Shown: positions 7,278 through 16,104 of the stretch, piece by piece
Layout: each line of letters begins with the position of its first letter
Numbering within the stretch: position 1 is the stretch's first letter
Assembly (NCBI RefSeq): GCF_019334805.1
Contig: NZ_CP079822.1
Span: 1,116,001-1,180,000, forward strand
DNA length: 64,000 nt
Source of the DNA: Rothia mucilaginosa
Lineage (GTDB): Bacteria; Actinomycetota; Actinomycetes; Actinomycetales; Micrococcaceae
Direction: 5' to 3'
Translations under genes and position numbers: made by a program
Notes under the pieces: generated by a model
Database searches by the model: none
Told to the model about the DNA's origin: nothing
What the model saw: only the letters and a program-made list of their open reading frames with translations

Positions 7278-7901
7278 TTAGAGGACCAGGCCCTTGGTCT
7301 GGGACACTGCGCGCTCAAAGCGAGCCTGAACGTCAGCCCAGTTCACAATGTTCCAGAATGCCTTGACGTAGTCGCCCTTAACGTTCTGGTAGTCCAGGTA
7401 GAATGCGTGCTCCCACATGTCCAGCTGCAGAACGGGGATCAGTGCAACGGAGATGTTGCCCTGCTGATCGTAAAGCTGCTCGATGATGAGGCGCTTGCCA
7501 ACGGTGTCCCACGCGAGGATTGCCCAGCCGGAGCCCTGAATGGTCAGTGCAACGTTGGTGAAGTGCTCGCGGAACTTGTCGAAGGAGCCGAAGAACTCGT
7601 CAATTGCTGCTGCCAGCTCGCCGGTGGGCTTGTCGCCGCCCTCGGGGGACAGGTTGTTCCAGAAAATCGAGTGGTTGGTGTGGCCACCCAGGTTGAACGC
7701 CAGGTCCTTGGAGAGCTTGGAGACGTTGCCGTACGCACCGTTCTCGCGTGCCTCTTCGAGCTGCTCAAGAGCTGCGTTAGCACCTGCAACGTATGCTGCG
7801 TGGTGCTTGTCGTGGTGCAGCTCCATGATCTTTGCGGAGATGTGGGGCTCGAGCGCCGCGTAGTCGTAGGGAAGCTCGGGGAGAGTGTACTTTTCAGCCA
7901 T
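7278..7901 (-). CDS. sodA: manganese superoxide dismutase
   Basis: 207-residue Fe/Mn superoxide dismutase converting superoxide to peroxide and oxygen. Metal ligands are visible: His in LHHDKHH, His in [10 protein letters not shown], Asp and His in [12 protein letters not shown]. The second-sphere residue is Gln in LYDQQGN, where mycobacterial iron enzymes have His (YDHQ) and manganese forms have Gln. This favours manganese. Start ATG 7901 ([14 protein letters not shown]) is preferred over ATG 7916 because GAAAGG lies 7 nt upstream of it. It is convergent with the AlbA_2 gene. A long regulatory-looking intergenic region lies upstream. Confidence 0.95.
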   Translation of the reverse strand: MAEKYTLPELPYDYAALEPHISAKIMELHHDKHHAAYVAGANAALEQLEEARENGAYGNVSKLSKDLAFNLGGHTNHSIFWNNLSPEGGDKPTGELAAAIDEFFGSFDKFREHFTNVALTIQGSGWAILAWDTVGKRLIIEQLYDQQGNISVALIPVLQLDMWEHAFYLDYQNVKGDYVKAFWNIVNWADVQARFERAVSQTKGLVL

Positions 7902-8140
7902 GATGATGCCTTTCATTAGAAAACTTGGCTCGTATTAAAGATTACCAGCGTAGCGTTTACTTTACCTTTCATGAATTGGGGAGCGTCACATGTGCGCACC
8001 AACCCGCTCGAGCCTGTGGATTTTAGGCGGGAGCTTTTCCCTACATCTGTGGATAACCCTGTGTATCAACAGGCTTTTCAGGCTCGGTACCCTCTTCTGC
8101 CTTGAAATAACAGGGTATGCACTCATGTGAATAACAGTGC

Positions 8141-8180
8141 TGTAAGTTCTCCACACTGTGGATAACTGCTGTGGATAACA
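8141..8180. repeat. 40-bp direct repeat containing DnaA boxes, copy 1
   Basis: Matches 8516-8555 at 38 of 40 positions (differences at 8167-8168). Each copy carries an inverted imperfect box followed by two tandem perfect boxes. Confidence 0.85.
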
Positions 8181-8434
8181 GCCGATTTTGGGGATGTGCG
8201 GGGGATAAACTGCAGAATTTTCGCTCTCATTCGAGGCATTTTTCCTTCTACTAGCCAAAATTTTGGACGCCAACAGGGGTGTCGAGCGGTCTTACACGCC
8301 TCTTTACGCCGGCGGCGGTGGATTAAGTGCACAGGGTTATCCACAGGTGTGGAAACTTTGAGGTTCCGCGGATTTAAAGGTGAAAAGCTCTTCTGTTTAA
8401 GAACTGACCCTCGGTTTTAACGGCTGCGAAAGCC

Positions 8435-8444
8435 TGTAATTACA
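8435..8444. promoter_or_regulatory. TGTAATTACA palindrome shared with oriC
   Basis: Perfect 10-bp palindrome. The 14-mer CCTGTAATTACAAG recurs exactly beside dnaA (61553-61566), and the palindrome occurs again at 63983-63992. It may be a protein-binding site linked to DnaA-box regions. Confidence 0.5.
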
Positions 8445-8515
8445 AGAATTTTTCTGCAGAGCCCTTAAATTGCATCCGTGGCGAGCCTCGACTCCGCTCC
8501 ACCAAATCACATGCG

Positions 8516-8555
8516 TGTAAGTTCTCCACACTGTGGATAACCCCTGTGGATAACA
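8516..8555. repeat. 40-bp direct repeat containing DnaA boxes, copy 2
   Basis: Second copy of the repeat at 8141-8180, 375 bp downstream in the same orientation. Confidence 0.85.
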
Positions 8556-8754
8556 CTCCCGACACGATACGGCGCAACAATACCGCAGTCCCACAGCGCA
8601 GCCACGCAACACGACCTCACCGCGCAACCTCACCGTGCAGCCGCACTGTGTAGCTGCACCATGCAACCACACAGCGCAGGTGTTTGCACCTCCTCACTCC
8701 CCCGCCCCCCCCCCGGGCCCGTACGGCGCTCTTACCGGTACCAATACGAGAGCA

Positions 8755-8985
8755 AAGAAAAAGAGCACCCGATCATTGGATGCTCTTAGAGTGAGTTGAT
8801 AGAAATTTGAGTTAAAAAGATACGGTACGGAATGCAGCCCAACCACGAACTGCACCCGCACCGCACATCCGTCGGTAGAAATACGAGTTACTCGTACACC
8901 GACGACAATCACCGATAAATAGAGAGTCGAACCTATCGAAGCGAGCTTCCGGTCTCGCCTCGGAGGCTTCCTTCGACCCCGTTAT
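8755..8985 (-). ncRNA. candidate structured non-coding RNA, about 230 nt
   Basis: On the minus strand a promoter (-35 TTGCAA 9019-9014, 16-bp spacer, -10 TACACT 8997-8992) is followed by strongly foldable sequence and then an intrinsic terminator (AAGAGCA/TGCTCTT stem, 8761-8787, then T-rich). Internal helices include TCGAAG/CTTCGA around GCCT-ccg-AGGC, CGATA/TATCG, and a compound hairpin CGTCGGT/ACCGACG enclosing TACGAGT/ACTCGTA. There is no convincing ORF and no match I recognise to tmRNA, SRP RNA or RNase P RNA. A 6S/Ms1-like or stress-linked small RNA is possible. Confidence 0.5.
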
Positions 8986-9430
8986 GTAATTAGTGTACAC
9001 GGTTTCATTACGGTTGCAAAGCCAAAACCGAGATTTTTTTAAAATTTTTGTTACCGTTTCGTTATTTTTCGACCTCGGAACACTCTTTGCCGGCCCGAGA
9101 ATTTTCTTCCACCACCTAAAAAACCTTGATATTCCGCGGAAGTTGGCATTATGCACGGAGGTGCTTCTTGGTATGGTCTCGTCTATACTTGTACCAGAAA
9201 TCTTTTTAAATATGCCGTATATCACTTGCTTACCTTGGGTATTTGCAGTCACCGCGTGCAAAAAGATACCCCTAGCACCCCTCAAAAAATTAGCACCAAA
9301 GTGTCAACCATTACTTGACCGTACCAATTTTGAGTCACCTAGTCAGACCTTTCGCTACAATGGGTGCCAACACGCCACTTCTCTCTTTATTTAAGAGAGC
9401 TCCATATCCGATAAAAGAGGAACCAATCTC

Positions 9431-9982
9431 GTGTCCATACCAACCACGTCTGCGCAGCAGCCGGAGAATGCCTCGCACAGCGAATCCACCCAGTGGCTCT
9501 CCCCGCAAGAGAGAGAAGGCTGGCTCTTTATCAGCTCCATCATCTTCAGCCTCACCCGCAAGCTAGAGAATCAGCTACAAACCGAGGCTGGCATCAGCTT
9601 CGTTGAATACATGGTGCTTGCAATGCTTTCCGAGTCCAAGGATCATTCCCTGACCATGACCGAGCTGGCAATCACTACGAACACTCTTCCCGCACGCCTC
9701 TCACGAGTCGTAGCGCGTTTGGAGAAGGATGGATACGTCCGCCGTTCCCTCAGCGCCGAAGACCGCCGAGTCAGCATCTGTCACCTGCTCCCCGCAGGCG
9801 AGCAGAAGGTTCAGGAGGTCGCACCCGGCCACGTGAACGAAGTACGCCGCCAGATTTTCGACCACCTCACGACCGAGCAGGTTGAGCACCTCGCAGAAAT
9901 CGGCGAGGCAGTCCTGGGCAACACACCCTCAAACGTCATCTCCATTGATGCACTCCAGCGCGGAGAATACCCCGCACAATAA
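9431..9982 (+). CDS. MarR-family transcriptional regulator
   Basis: 183 residues with the MarR winged helix: SFVEYMVLAMLSES, MTELAITTNTLPARLSRVV (recognition region), LEKDGYVRRSLSAEDRR (wing). It acts as a dimeric DNA-binding repressor, and the ligand is unknown. The start is GTG 9431 with AGAGGA about 9 nt upstream. The gene lies between sodA's long upstream region and ferritin. A role in redox or drug response is possible but unproven. Confidence 0.85.
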   Translation: MSIPTTSAQQPENASHSESTQWLSPQEREGWLFISSIIFSLTRKLENQLQTEAGISFVEYMVLAMLSESKDHSLTMTELAITTNTLPARLSRVVARLEKDGYVRRSLSAEDRRVSICHLLPAGEQKVQEVAPGHVNEVRRQIFDHLTTEQVEHLAEIGEAVLGNTPSNVISIDALQRGEYPAQ

Positions 9983-10015
9983 CCTCCTCCACCCTTGGTG
10001 AGAGTTGAGAGAATC

Positions 10016-10060
10016 AGAGATAAGGCACATTCCCCACCGGAAACGTGCCTTATCTCTTTA
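10016..10060 (+). terminator. terminator after the MarR gene
   Basis: 13-bp perfect stem AGAGATAAGGCAC (10016-10028) with GTGCCTTATCTCT (10045-10057), then TTAAT. Confidence 0.8.
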
Positions 10061-10505
10061 ATAGACTTTCTTATAAACAGCCTCTTGCGGCCGCGAGCGC
10101 TACGGCATACGTGAACCCCAAAACTGCCTCAAGTACCCCCAGCCATCGCCACATGCAAAGAATTTTAAAAAAATTTTTACAGCTCGAGGACCACTCAGGA
10201 ACGCCGGATGAACGGCAGTCGAGCACAAGCCACCTCGTGTAAGTGTGTGGGAGATTGAGGTATCCAGTGCCTCCCTCAACCGCGAAATCTCAAGGGAACA
10301 CACGCAATACCACTCAATCCAAAGAAAGTATTCAGGGTATCCACACTAAGGGTTGTGGTGACAATATGTCAGGGGTACCTCATCTACCCCACCGATTAGC
10401 CTTTTCTCTCTGTACAGGACGCACCCCACCCCTTACGATAAATATCAACAGGTTGCACCGCGCCATCCGGCACCCAAAAGCAACCACCATATAAGGAGAA
10501 ACCAT
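10061..10505 (+). promoter_or_regulatory. ferritin upstream region with a TGACA-ATA-TGTCA palindrome
   Basis: 445 bp without a gene. It has an A/T-rich patch near 10160 and a perfect inverted repeat TGACAATATGTCA at 10359-10371, a possible regulator site for the ferritin gene. I see no clear Fur- or IdeR-type box. Confidence 0.4.
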
Positions 10506-11030
10506 ATGTCTAAGTCTTTCTACGACCTTCTGAACGAGCAGATTGGCCACGAGTTCGCTGCATCCCACCAGTACCTGTCCATGGCTATCTGGCTCGACGG
10601 TGAGGACCTGCCCCAGCTGGCTAAGTTCTTCTACCAGCAGTCCCTCGAAGAGCGCGAGCACGCACTCATGATGGTTCAGTACAAGCTGGACCGCGGCCAC
10701 AAGGTCGAGATTCCCGCTGTTCCCGCCGTCAAGAACGACTTCGAGAACGTTCAGGAAATCGTTGACATGTCCCTGGCTCAGGAGAAGGTTGTCACCGGTC
10801 AGATCGAGGCTCTGTTCTCCGCAGCACGCGCTGAGAACTACGCACTGGGCGAGCAGTTCATCCTCTGGTTCCTGAAGGAGCAGGTTGAGGAAGTTGCCAC
10901 CATGGAGACCCTGGTGACCATCGTGAAGCGCGCAAACGGCAACCTCTTCGACCTGGAGAACTACGTTGCACGCGAGCTGGCACACGACCACGGTCAGGAA
11001 TCCGGCGCACCCGCAATCGCTGGTTCCTAA
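10506..11030 (+). CDS. ftnA: bacterial non-haem ferritin
   Basis: 174-residue iron-storage ferritin forming a 24-subunit shell that oxidises Fe(II) and stores Fe(III). Ferroxidase-site residues are visible: Glu in NEQIGHEFAASHQY, Glu/Glu/His in SLEEREHALMM, Glu in LAQEKVV, and Gln/Glu in FLKEQVEEV. It is full length for the family. Strong Shine-Dalgarno AAGGAG lies 7 nt before the ATG. An inverted repeat at 10359-10371 may regulate it. Proximity to sodA and a MarR regulator suggests an oxidative/iron-stress neighbourhood. BfrB-like naming is also possible. Confidence 0.92.
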   Translation: MSKSFYDLLNEQIGHEFAASHQYLSMAIWLDGEDLPQLAKFFYQQSLEEREHALMMVQYKLDRGHKVEIPAVPAVKNDFENVQEIVDMSLAQEKVVTGQIEALFSAARAENYALGEQFILWFLKEQVEEVATMETLVTIVKRANGNLFDLENYVARELAHDHGQESGAPAIAGS

Positions 11031-11077
11031 TCTTTCGCTTGCCGGCTAGGCACCTAGTCGACCACGCAGAATATTAA

Positions 11078-11120
11078 AACGTTCCGCCCTCACCGCACCA
11101 CGCGGCGAGGGCGGAACGTT
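11078..11120. terminator. terminator after the ferritin gene
   Basis: 14-bp stem AACGTTCCGCCCTC (11078-11091) with its exact complement at 11107-11120. The T-tail is short. Confidence 0.75.
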
Positions 11121-11262
11121 TATGCATATAAACCACGAAAAACCATTGCAACGCACCGTCCAGGAGTTAAAAGCCGCCAGCGGGTACTCGAATACTCATA
11201 CAGTGCGGAGTAAACTTAAAAGCCTTAGATGCCGCAGAATACCGCGGCAGAAAGAGGAGAGA

Positions 11263-12615
11263 ATGACTCACACCAACCCAGATACCCTCAGCCGCGGCTC
11301 GTATAGCAACTCACGCCGCGTAGCCGATATTCTGCGTGCAGAATCAGTCGGCGGTACCGTGCTTCTGATCGCAACGGTACTGGCAGTAGTACTCGCCAAC
11401 ACCCCCGCCTCCACCCTCTACTTTGGTCTGCGAGACACCGTGGTCGGCCCGGTTATCCCCGGCTTCAACCACCTACAGATGAGCGTCGGTACCTGGGCGG
11501 CAGACGGTCTGCTCGTCGTTTTCTTCTTCCTCACCGGTCTGGAGCTGAAGAAAGAATTCGTGATCGGTGACCTCAAGTCGCCGTCCACCGCTATTGTGCC
11601 GATTGCGGCTGCTTTCGGCGGCGTTGCGGTGCCCGCAATTATCTACACGGCTCTGAACTTCACCAGCCCCACCGCTCTGCGCGGTTGGGCTATCCCCACC
11701 GCAACCGATATTGCGTTTGCGGTGTCTGTTCTCGCCGCAGTGGGCACTTTCCTCCCCTCGGCGATGCGTGTCTTCCTGCTGACCCTGGCTGTGGTCGACG
11801 ACCTGATTGCAATCTGCATTATCGCGATTTTCTACACCAATAACTTCCACGGCGAGTACCTGCTCTTTGCACTCATCCCCCTCGCCCTTTTCGCGTTCAT
11901 CGCCTACCGCGGTGAGACCATGCTGCACCTGAAGCCGCTGGCTGCCTGGTTGCTGCTTCTGCCCCTGGGTATTATCACCTGGGCGCTCTTCCTTGAGTCC
12001 GGTATTCACGCCACCATTTCTGGTGTGGTTCTGGGCTTCCTAGTGCCCGTGAAGATGTCCGCTCGCTCTGAGGCGGCGCAGGCTGAACACGGTCTTGCGG
12101 AGGTGCTGGAGCACCGCTTCCGCCCCCTCTCTACCGGCATCTGCGTGCCGATTTTCGCGTTCTTCAGCGCGGGTGTGGCTGTGGGCGGTTTTGAAGGCCT
12201 CGGACGCGCCCTCACCGACTCCGTGGCGGTCGGCATTATGGTTGGGCTGGTTGCCGGTAAGACCATCGGTATTTTTGGTACCACCTGGCTCGTCACCCGC
12301 TTCAAGAACGCTAACCTCGACCCGGATATCGCCTGGATTGACGTGGTCGGTCTGGCTGCAACCAGTGGTATCGGTTTCACCGTGTCCCTGCTGGTGGCTG
12401 AGCTGTCCTTCCCGCACGGCTCGGCGCACACCGAGGACGCAAAGATTGCGATTCTCGTCGGCTCTGTTCTGGCTGCCATTGTGGGTGCGTCTATCCTGTC
12501 TCGCCGAAACAAGCACTACCGTGCGCTGGCTGAGAAGGAAAGCGTGGATGCTGACGACAACGGCATCCCCGACGTCTTCGAAGACACCTACCGTGACCCA
12601 AAGGCTGAAGCCTAG
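11263..12615 (+). CDS. nhaA: Na+/H+ antiporter NhaA
   Basis: 450-residue electrogenic sodium/proton antiporter of the inner membrane with about 12 helices. Diagnostic segments are FFFLTGLELKKEF, AIPTATDIAFAVSVLA (Asp of the ion site) and FLLTLAVVDDLIAI (the paired aspartates). The C-terminus carries a short acidic tail. Start ATG 11263 has the strong Shine-Dalgarno AGAGGAGAG. An upstream in-frame ATG at 11122 sits in the preceding terminator region and is unlikely. It maintains pH and sodium homeostasis. Confidence 0.94.
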   Translation: MTHTNPDTLSRGSYSNSRRVADILRAESVGGTVLLIATVLAVVLANTPASTLYFGLRDTVVGPVIPGFNHLQMSVGTWAADGLLVVFFFLTGLELKKEFVIGDLKSPSTAIVPIAAAFGGVAVPAIIYTALNFTSPTALRGWAIPTATDIAFAVSVLAAVGTFLPSAMRVFLLTLAVVDDLIAICIIAIFYTNNFHGEYLLFALIPLALFAFIAYRGETMLHLKPLAAWLLLLPLGIITWALFLESGIHATISGVVLGFLVPVKMSARSEAAQAEHGLAEVLEHRFRPLSTGICVPIFAFFSAGVAVGGFEGLGRALTDSVAVGIMVGLVAGKTIGIFGTTWLVTRFKNANLDPDIAWIDVVGLAATSGIGFTVSLLVAELSFPHGSAHTEDAKIAILVGSVLAAIVGASILSRRNKHYRALAEKESVDADDNGIPDVFEDTYRDPKAEA

Positions 12616-12666
12616 CCAGATTCTTTAGGTCCAATACCTTCTCTACACCCCGATTCCTCGCTAATA

Positions 12667-15600
12667 ATGATGTCTCACCGCACTACCTCACGTCGCCGTA
12701 CAGCACGAGCAGGGCAGGCGTCTGCGCCTCCCTCTAGGTATGCAGAGACATCAGCACGCGTGGTCATCGGGGTGTATTCTTTTGCCGCGCTTCTGACCAC
12801 GTTCGCGTGGATTATCTCTCCTCTGCGGCACGGCCGTGGCTTCACCTGGTGGGAAGTCATTGCGGACCTGCTGAATATTCCCTCCACGCATACTCTGCCC
12901 AGCGCCATCACGATGATTGTGATGGTGTCCGGGCTGATTGTGCGCAAGCGCGCTGCCCTCATTGCGGCGATTGTTTTTCAGGTGCTCGGCGCGCTGATCG
13001 CGACCCATAGCGCTTTCACGCTGGCGTTCCCGGCGGGAATCATGCCGAAGGACCGTATTTTCTCCTCGACGGTCGATACTCTCTCCATCGTGTTTGCGTG
13101 TGTGCTGGTGCCGTTCCTTTTCTCGATTCGTTCGGCGTTCCCGGCACGCATTGGTCGCCTCTCGTGGGTGGGTGCGGCATTGACGGCTGTTGGCGGTATC
13201 CTGCTGACTACCCTGGTGCTCTGGTACCTCTGCCACATTGGTGTGTGGGAGCCGTTGCGTTTCATCACCCCGTGGGAGCTACTCATGCACGGCATGGGTA
13301 TTGAGCGTACGCATCCTGGTGTTTGGGCTGCTGATGTGGTGGCTTTCTTGGCTTCGTTTGGTTACGGTGCCTCGCTGGTTGCGGCGCTGTACCTGTTGGC
13401 GCGCGGTTACCGTGCCCCGGATGCGTGGACCGGTGAGAAGGAGCTGAAGATTCGCGCCCTGCTGCAGCAGTACGGTGCCAATGATTCGCTCTCCTATTTT
13501 GCGACGCGCCGCGATAAGCAGGTTATTTTCTCTCCCGATCAGAGGGCGGCGATTACGTACCGCTCGGTGGGTTCGGTGTGTTTGGCGTCGAGCGACCCGG
13601 TGGGTGACCCTGATTCGTGGGATGCCGCGATTGAGCAGTGGATGCTGCAGGCGCGTAGTTACGGTTGGGTTCCTGCGGCTCTGAGCGTGAGTGAGGCGGG
13701 TGCTCGCGCCTATAACCGTGCGGGCTTGTCGATTATTCAGATGGGTGAGGAGGCGGTTCTTGAGGCGGACCGTTTCACGCTCAATGACACGTCGATGCTG
13801 CCGGTGCGTCAGGCGGTTCAGCGTGTGCGCCGCGGCGGGTACACGGTGCAGATGCGCCGTTTTTCAGAGCTGGATGAGCAGCAGCGCCAGCAGGTTGCGG
13901 AGAATATTTCTGCGTGGCGTCATGGGCGTGTGGAGCGCGGTTTTTCGATGGCTCTGAATCGTGTGAATGATCCGGCGGATTCTTCCTCGCTGCTGGTTTC
14001 GACTCATGATGAGTCAGGCCGGATGGTGGCTCTGCTGTCGTTCGTCCCGTGGGGTCCTACCGGCCTGTCGTTGGATGTTATGCGCCGCTCCCCCGATGCG
14101 CCTAATGGTGTGGTGGAGTTTATGGTGGCGTCGCTGATGGAGCAGGCGGCGTCTTTGGGTGTGCGTCGGGTGTCGCTGAATTTTGCGATGTTCGGCCATA
14201 TTTTTGAGGCTGCTGATCAGGTGGGTGCGTCGGCGTGGAACCGTTTTGCTTCCCGCTCTTTGGGTGTGCTGGATCGTTTTCTGCAATTGCGCCGTCTGTA
14301 CCGTTTCAATCTGAAGTTTGCCCCACTGTGGGTTCCTCGTTTTTTGGCGACGGAGCCGACGTTGGCGATGGCGAATGTTGTGTTTGCTGCGGGTATGGCG
14401 GAGGGTTTCTTGCCGAACCTGTCGGCGCGCCGTTTGCAGGATCAGGAGCAGCGTCTTTCTGCTGATGAGTTGGAGGCTCTTCAGCAGATGCAGCTTGCTG
14501 CCGTGGATGAGCTTCCTGAGGTGTCGCGTAGCGATCAGACTCAGCATCGTCTGCGCCATCTGGAGGCGCTGCGTGCGGCGGGTATGGAGCCGTATCCGCT
14601 GGGTGGTGAGAAGGGCAGTAATGGCGCCTCTGTGCTGGGTATCAAGGATGCTCTGCGTATATTCTCTTCCGCAAATATTCCAGATTCGGAATTTATAGTT
14701 TCGGGCCGTATTCGCGCGCTTCGCAACCACGGTGGGGTCCTTTTTGTGACCCTTATTGAAGGTGGCATAACCCTGCAGGTCGTCATGGAGCGCAACCTGG
14801 TGGGTGAACGCCTGCTGAACCTCGCCTCCCGCAACCTGGATACTGGCGATATCATCACCGTGCAGGGTAGCTACGGGGCGAGCCGCAATGGCACCCCATC
14901 GCTGATTGCATCCACCTGGTCCATGGCGTCGAAGAGTCTGCACCCCATCCCCTTCGACTCCTTTACCGACCCGGAGGCGCGTCTGCGTCGCCGTTCCACG
15001 GACCTGTTGGTGCATCCGGATCAGATGCGGAATCTGCGTTTGCGCACCGCGGTGATTAAGGCGTTGCGTGCCCGACTGGATGCGGAGGGTTTCCTTGAGG
15101 TGGAGACCCCGATTCTGCATACGGTGCATGGTGGCGCGAGCGCGCGTCCGTTCCGCACGTATATCAACGCCTATGGTGAGGATTTGACGCTGCGTATTGC
15201 GCCGGAGCTGTACCTGAAGCGTCTGGTGGTGGGTGGTAGCGGTCCGGTGTATGAGCTGGGTCGTGATTTCCGTAATGAGGGTGCTGATGCGACCCATAAT
15301 CCGGAGTTTACGGTGCTTGAGGCGTATCGTCCGTATGCGGATTATGTGCAGATGCGAGAGTTGACGGAGCGTCTGATTAAGGATGCTGCGCAGGCGGTGT
15401 TTGGTTCGGTGTCTTTGCCGCTGGGTCATAAGGCGTCGAGTGAGCGCACGGTATCTGATGTGTCGGGTCCGTGGCGTGTGGTGTCGGTGTGTGATGCCCT
15501 GTCGGAGGCGCTGGGTCGCCGCGTGGATGTGCAGACGGATTTTGAGGAGCTGCTGGTTCTGGCGCAGCAGCACGGTGTGCGTGTTCATGAGGGTATGGGT

Positions 15601-16017
15601 CCGGGCGCCATCGTTGAGGAGCTGTATGGTGAGCTGGTTGAGGCGCATACGGTGGAGCCGACGTTCTATACGGATTTCTCTGCGGAGACGAGTCCGCTTG
15701 CGGCGCCGCATCGTAGTGTTCCGGGTTTGGCGGAGCGTTGGGATTTGGTGATTAACGGCATGGAGATGGGCTGTGCGTATTCCGAGTTGGCGGATCCGCT
15801 GGTGCAGCGTGAGCGTCTGACGGAGCAGTCGTTGAAGGCGGCTTCGGGTGATCTGGAGGCGATGGAGGTGGATGAGGATTTCCTGTACGCCTTGGAGACG
15901 GGTATGCCGCCGACGGGTGGTTTGGGTCTGGGTGTGGACCGTTTGGTGATGCTGTTGGCTCAGACGCAGATTCGTGGGGTTTTGTCGTTCCCGTTTGTGA
16001 AGCCTGAGCGTTCATAG
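12667..16017 (+). CDS. lysX: bifunctional lysylphosphatidylglycerol synthase / lysine-tRNA ligase LysX
   Basis: 1116 residues in the mycobacterial LysX layout. An N-terminal membrane region of several helices spans about 28-250. A DUF2156/MprF-type aminoacyl-transfer domain spans about 260-600. A class II lysyl-tRNA synthetase follows with an OB fold (about 670-745) and a catalytic core (about 765-1115), including motif 2 FRNEGADATHNPEFT and motif 3 GGLGLGVDRLVML. It charges tRNA-Lys and transfers lysine to phosphatidylglycerol, lowering surface negative charge and sensitivity to cationic peptides. No Shine-Dalgarno is visible before the ATG at 12667 (or ATG 12670). Codon style varies inside the gene: G/T-rich, but C-richer at about 14.70-14.95 kb. 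Confidence 0.93.
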   Translation: MMSHRTTSRRRTARAGQASAPPSRYAETSARVVIGVYSFAALLTTFAWIISPLRHGRGFTWWEVIADLLNIPSTHTLPSAITMIVMVSGLIVRKRAALIAAIVFQVLGALIATHSAFTLAFPAGIMPKDRIFSSTVDTLSIVFACVLVPFLFSIRSAFPARIGRLSWVGAALTAVGGILLTTLVLWYLCHIGVWEPLRFITPWELLMHGMGIERTHPGVWAADVVAFLASFGYGASLVAALYLLARGYRAPDAWTGEKELKIRALLQQYGANDSLSYFATRRDKQVIFSPDQRAAITYRSVGSVCLASSDPVGDPDSWDAAIEQWMLQARSYGWVPAALSVSEAGARAYNRAGLSIIQMGEEAVLEADRFTLNDTSMLPVRQAVQRVRRGGYTVQMRRFSELDEQQRQQVAENISAWRHGRVERGFSMALNRVNDPADSSSLLVSTHDESGRMVALLSFVPWGPTGLSLDVMRRSPDAPNGVVEFMVASLMEQAASLGVRRVSLNFAMFGHIFEAADQVGASAWNRFASRSLGVLDRFLQLRRLYRFNLKFAPLWVPRFLATEPTLAMANVVFAAGMAEGFLPNLSARRLQDQEQRLSADELEALQQMQLAAVDELPEVSRSDQTQHRLRHLEALRAAGMEPYPLGGEKGSNGASVLGIKDALRIFSSANIPDSEFIVSGRIRALRNHGGVLFVTLIEGGITLQVVMERNLVGERLLNLASRNLDTGDIITVQGSYGASRNGTPSLIASTWSMASKSLHPIPFDSFTDPEARLRRRSTDLLVHPDQMRNLRLRTAVIKALRARLDAEGFLEVETPILHTVHGGASARPFRTYINAYGEDLTLRIAPELYLKRLVVGGSGPVYELGRDFRNEGADATHNPEFTVLEAYRPYADYVQMRELTERLIKDAAQAVFGSVSLPLGHKASSERTVSDVSGPWRVVSVCDALSEALGRRVDVQTDFEELLVLAQQHGVRVHEGMGPGAIVEELYGELVEAHTVEPTFYTDFSAETSPLAAPHRSVPGLAERWDLVINGMEMGCAYSELADPLVQRERLTEQSLKAASGDLEAMEVDEDFLYALETGMPPTGGLGLGVDRLVMLLAQTQIRGVLSFPFVKPERS

Positions 16018-16063
16018 CCCCGGCCAGAACCCTCGTTTATTTGCGAACCCCCGTTTATTTGCT

Positions 16064-16104
16064 AAGCCCGGTGCGAGGTTTTATGCCTTGCGCCGGGCTT
16101 TTCG
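16064..16104 (+). terminator. terminator after lysX
   Basis: 15-bp stem (16064-16078 with 16086-16100; two G-T wobbles), 7-nt loop, then TTTT. It is preceded by a tandem CGTTTATTTGC duplication (16034-16062). Confidence 0.85.

Larger units (their letters stand above)
8048..8553. other. cluster of six perfect DnaA boxes
   Basis: TGTGGATAA occurs at 8048-8056, 8157-8165, 8170-8178, 8532-8540 and 8545-8553. TTATCCACA (opposite orientation) is at 8337-8345. One-mismatch copies lie at 8126-8134, 8147-8155 and 8522-8530. Such density is typical of DnaA-titration loci or origins, but dnaA is 53 kb away. Confidence 0.75.
7917..9430. other. 1.5-kb intergenic region with DnaA boxes and a candidate ncRNA
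   Basis: No convincing protein gene lies between sodA and the MarR gene. The left third carries clustered DnaA boxes. At 8555-8720 there is a low-complexity stretch of GCAAC/GCAGC-like repeats and C-runs. At 8755-9019 there is a minus-strand candidate RNA gene with its own promoter and terminator. 9020-9400 is A/T-rich and probably holds the MarR promoter. Confidence 0.6.

Noticed and set aside
8820..8880. 18-codon ORF (starting MCGAGAVRGW) inside the candidate ncRNA
   Set aside because: No Shine-Dalgarno in front of the ATG and no support beyond chance. Kept as non-coding.
8860..8985. tmRNA or tRNA reading of the GGTTCGACTC segment on the minus strand
   Set aside because: No 3' CCA or acceptor stem, no tag ORF, and the 5-bp T-stem does not form.
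8812..9285. 157-codon minus-strand frame upstream of sodA
   Set aside because: No Shine-Dalgarno, no recognisable domain, and it runs through the helices, promoter and terminator of the candidate RNA gene.
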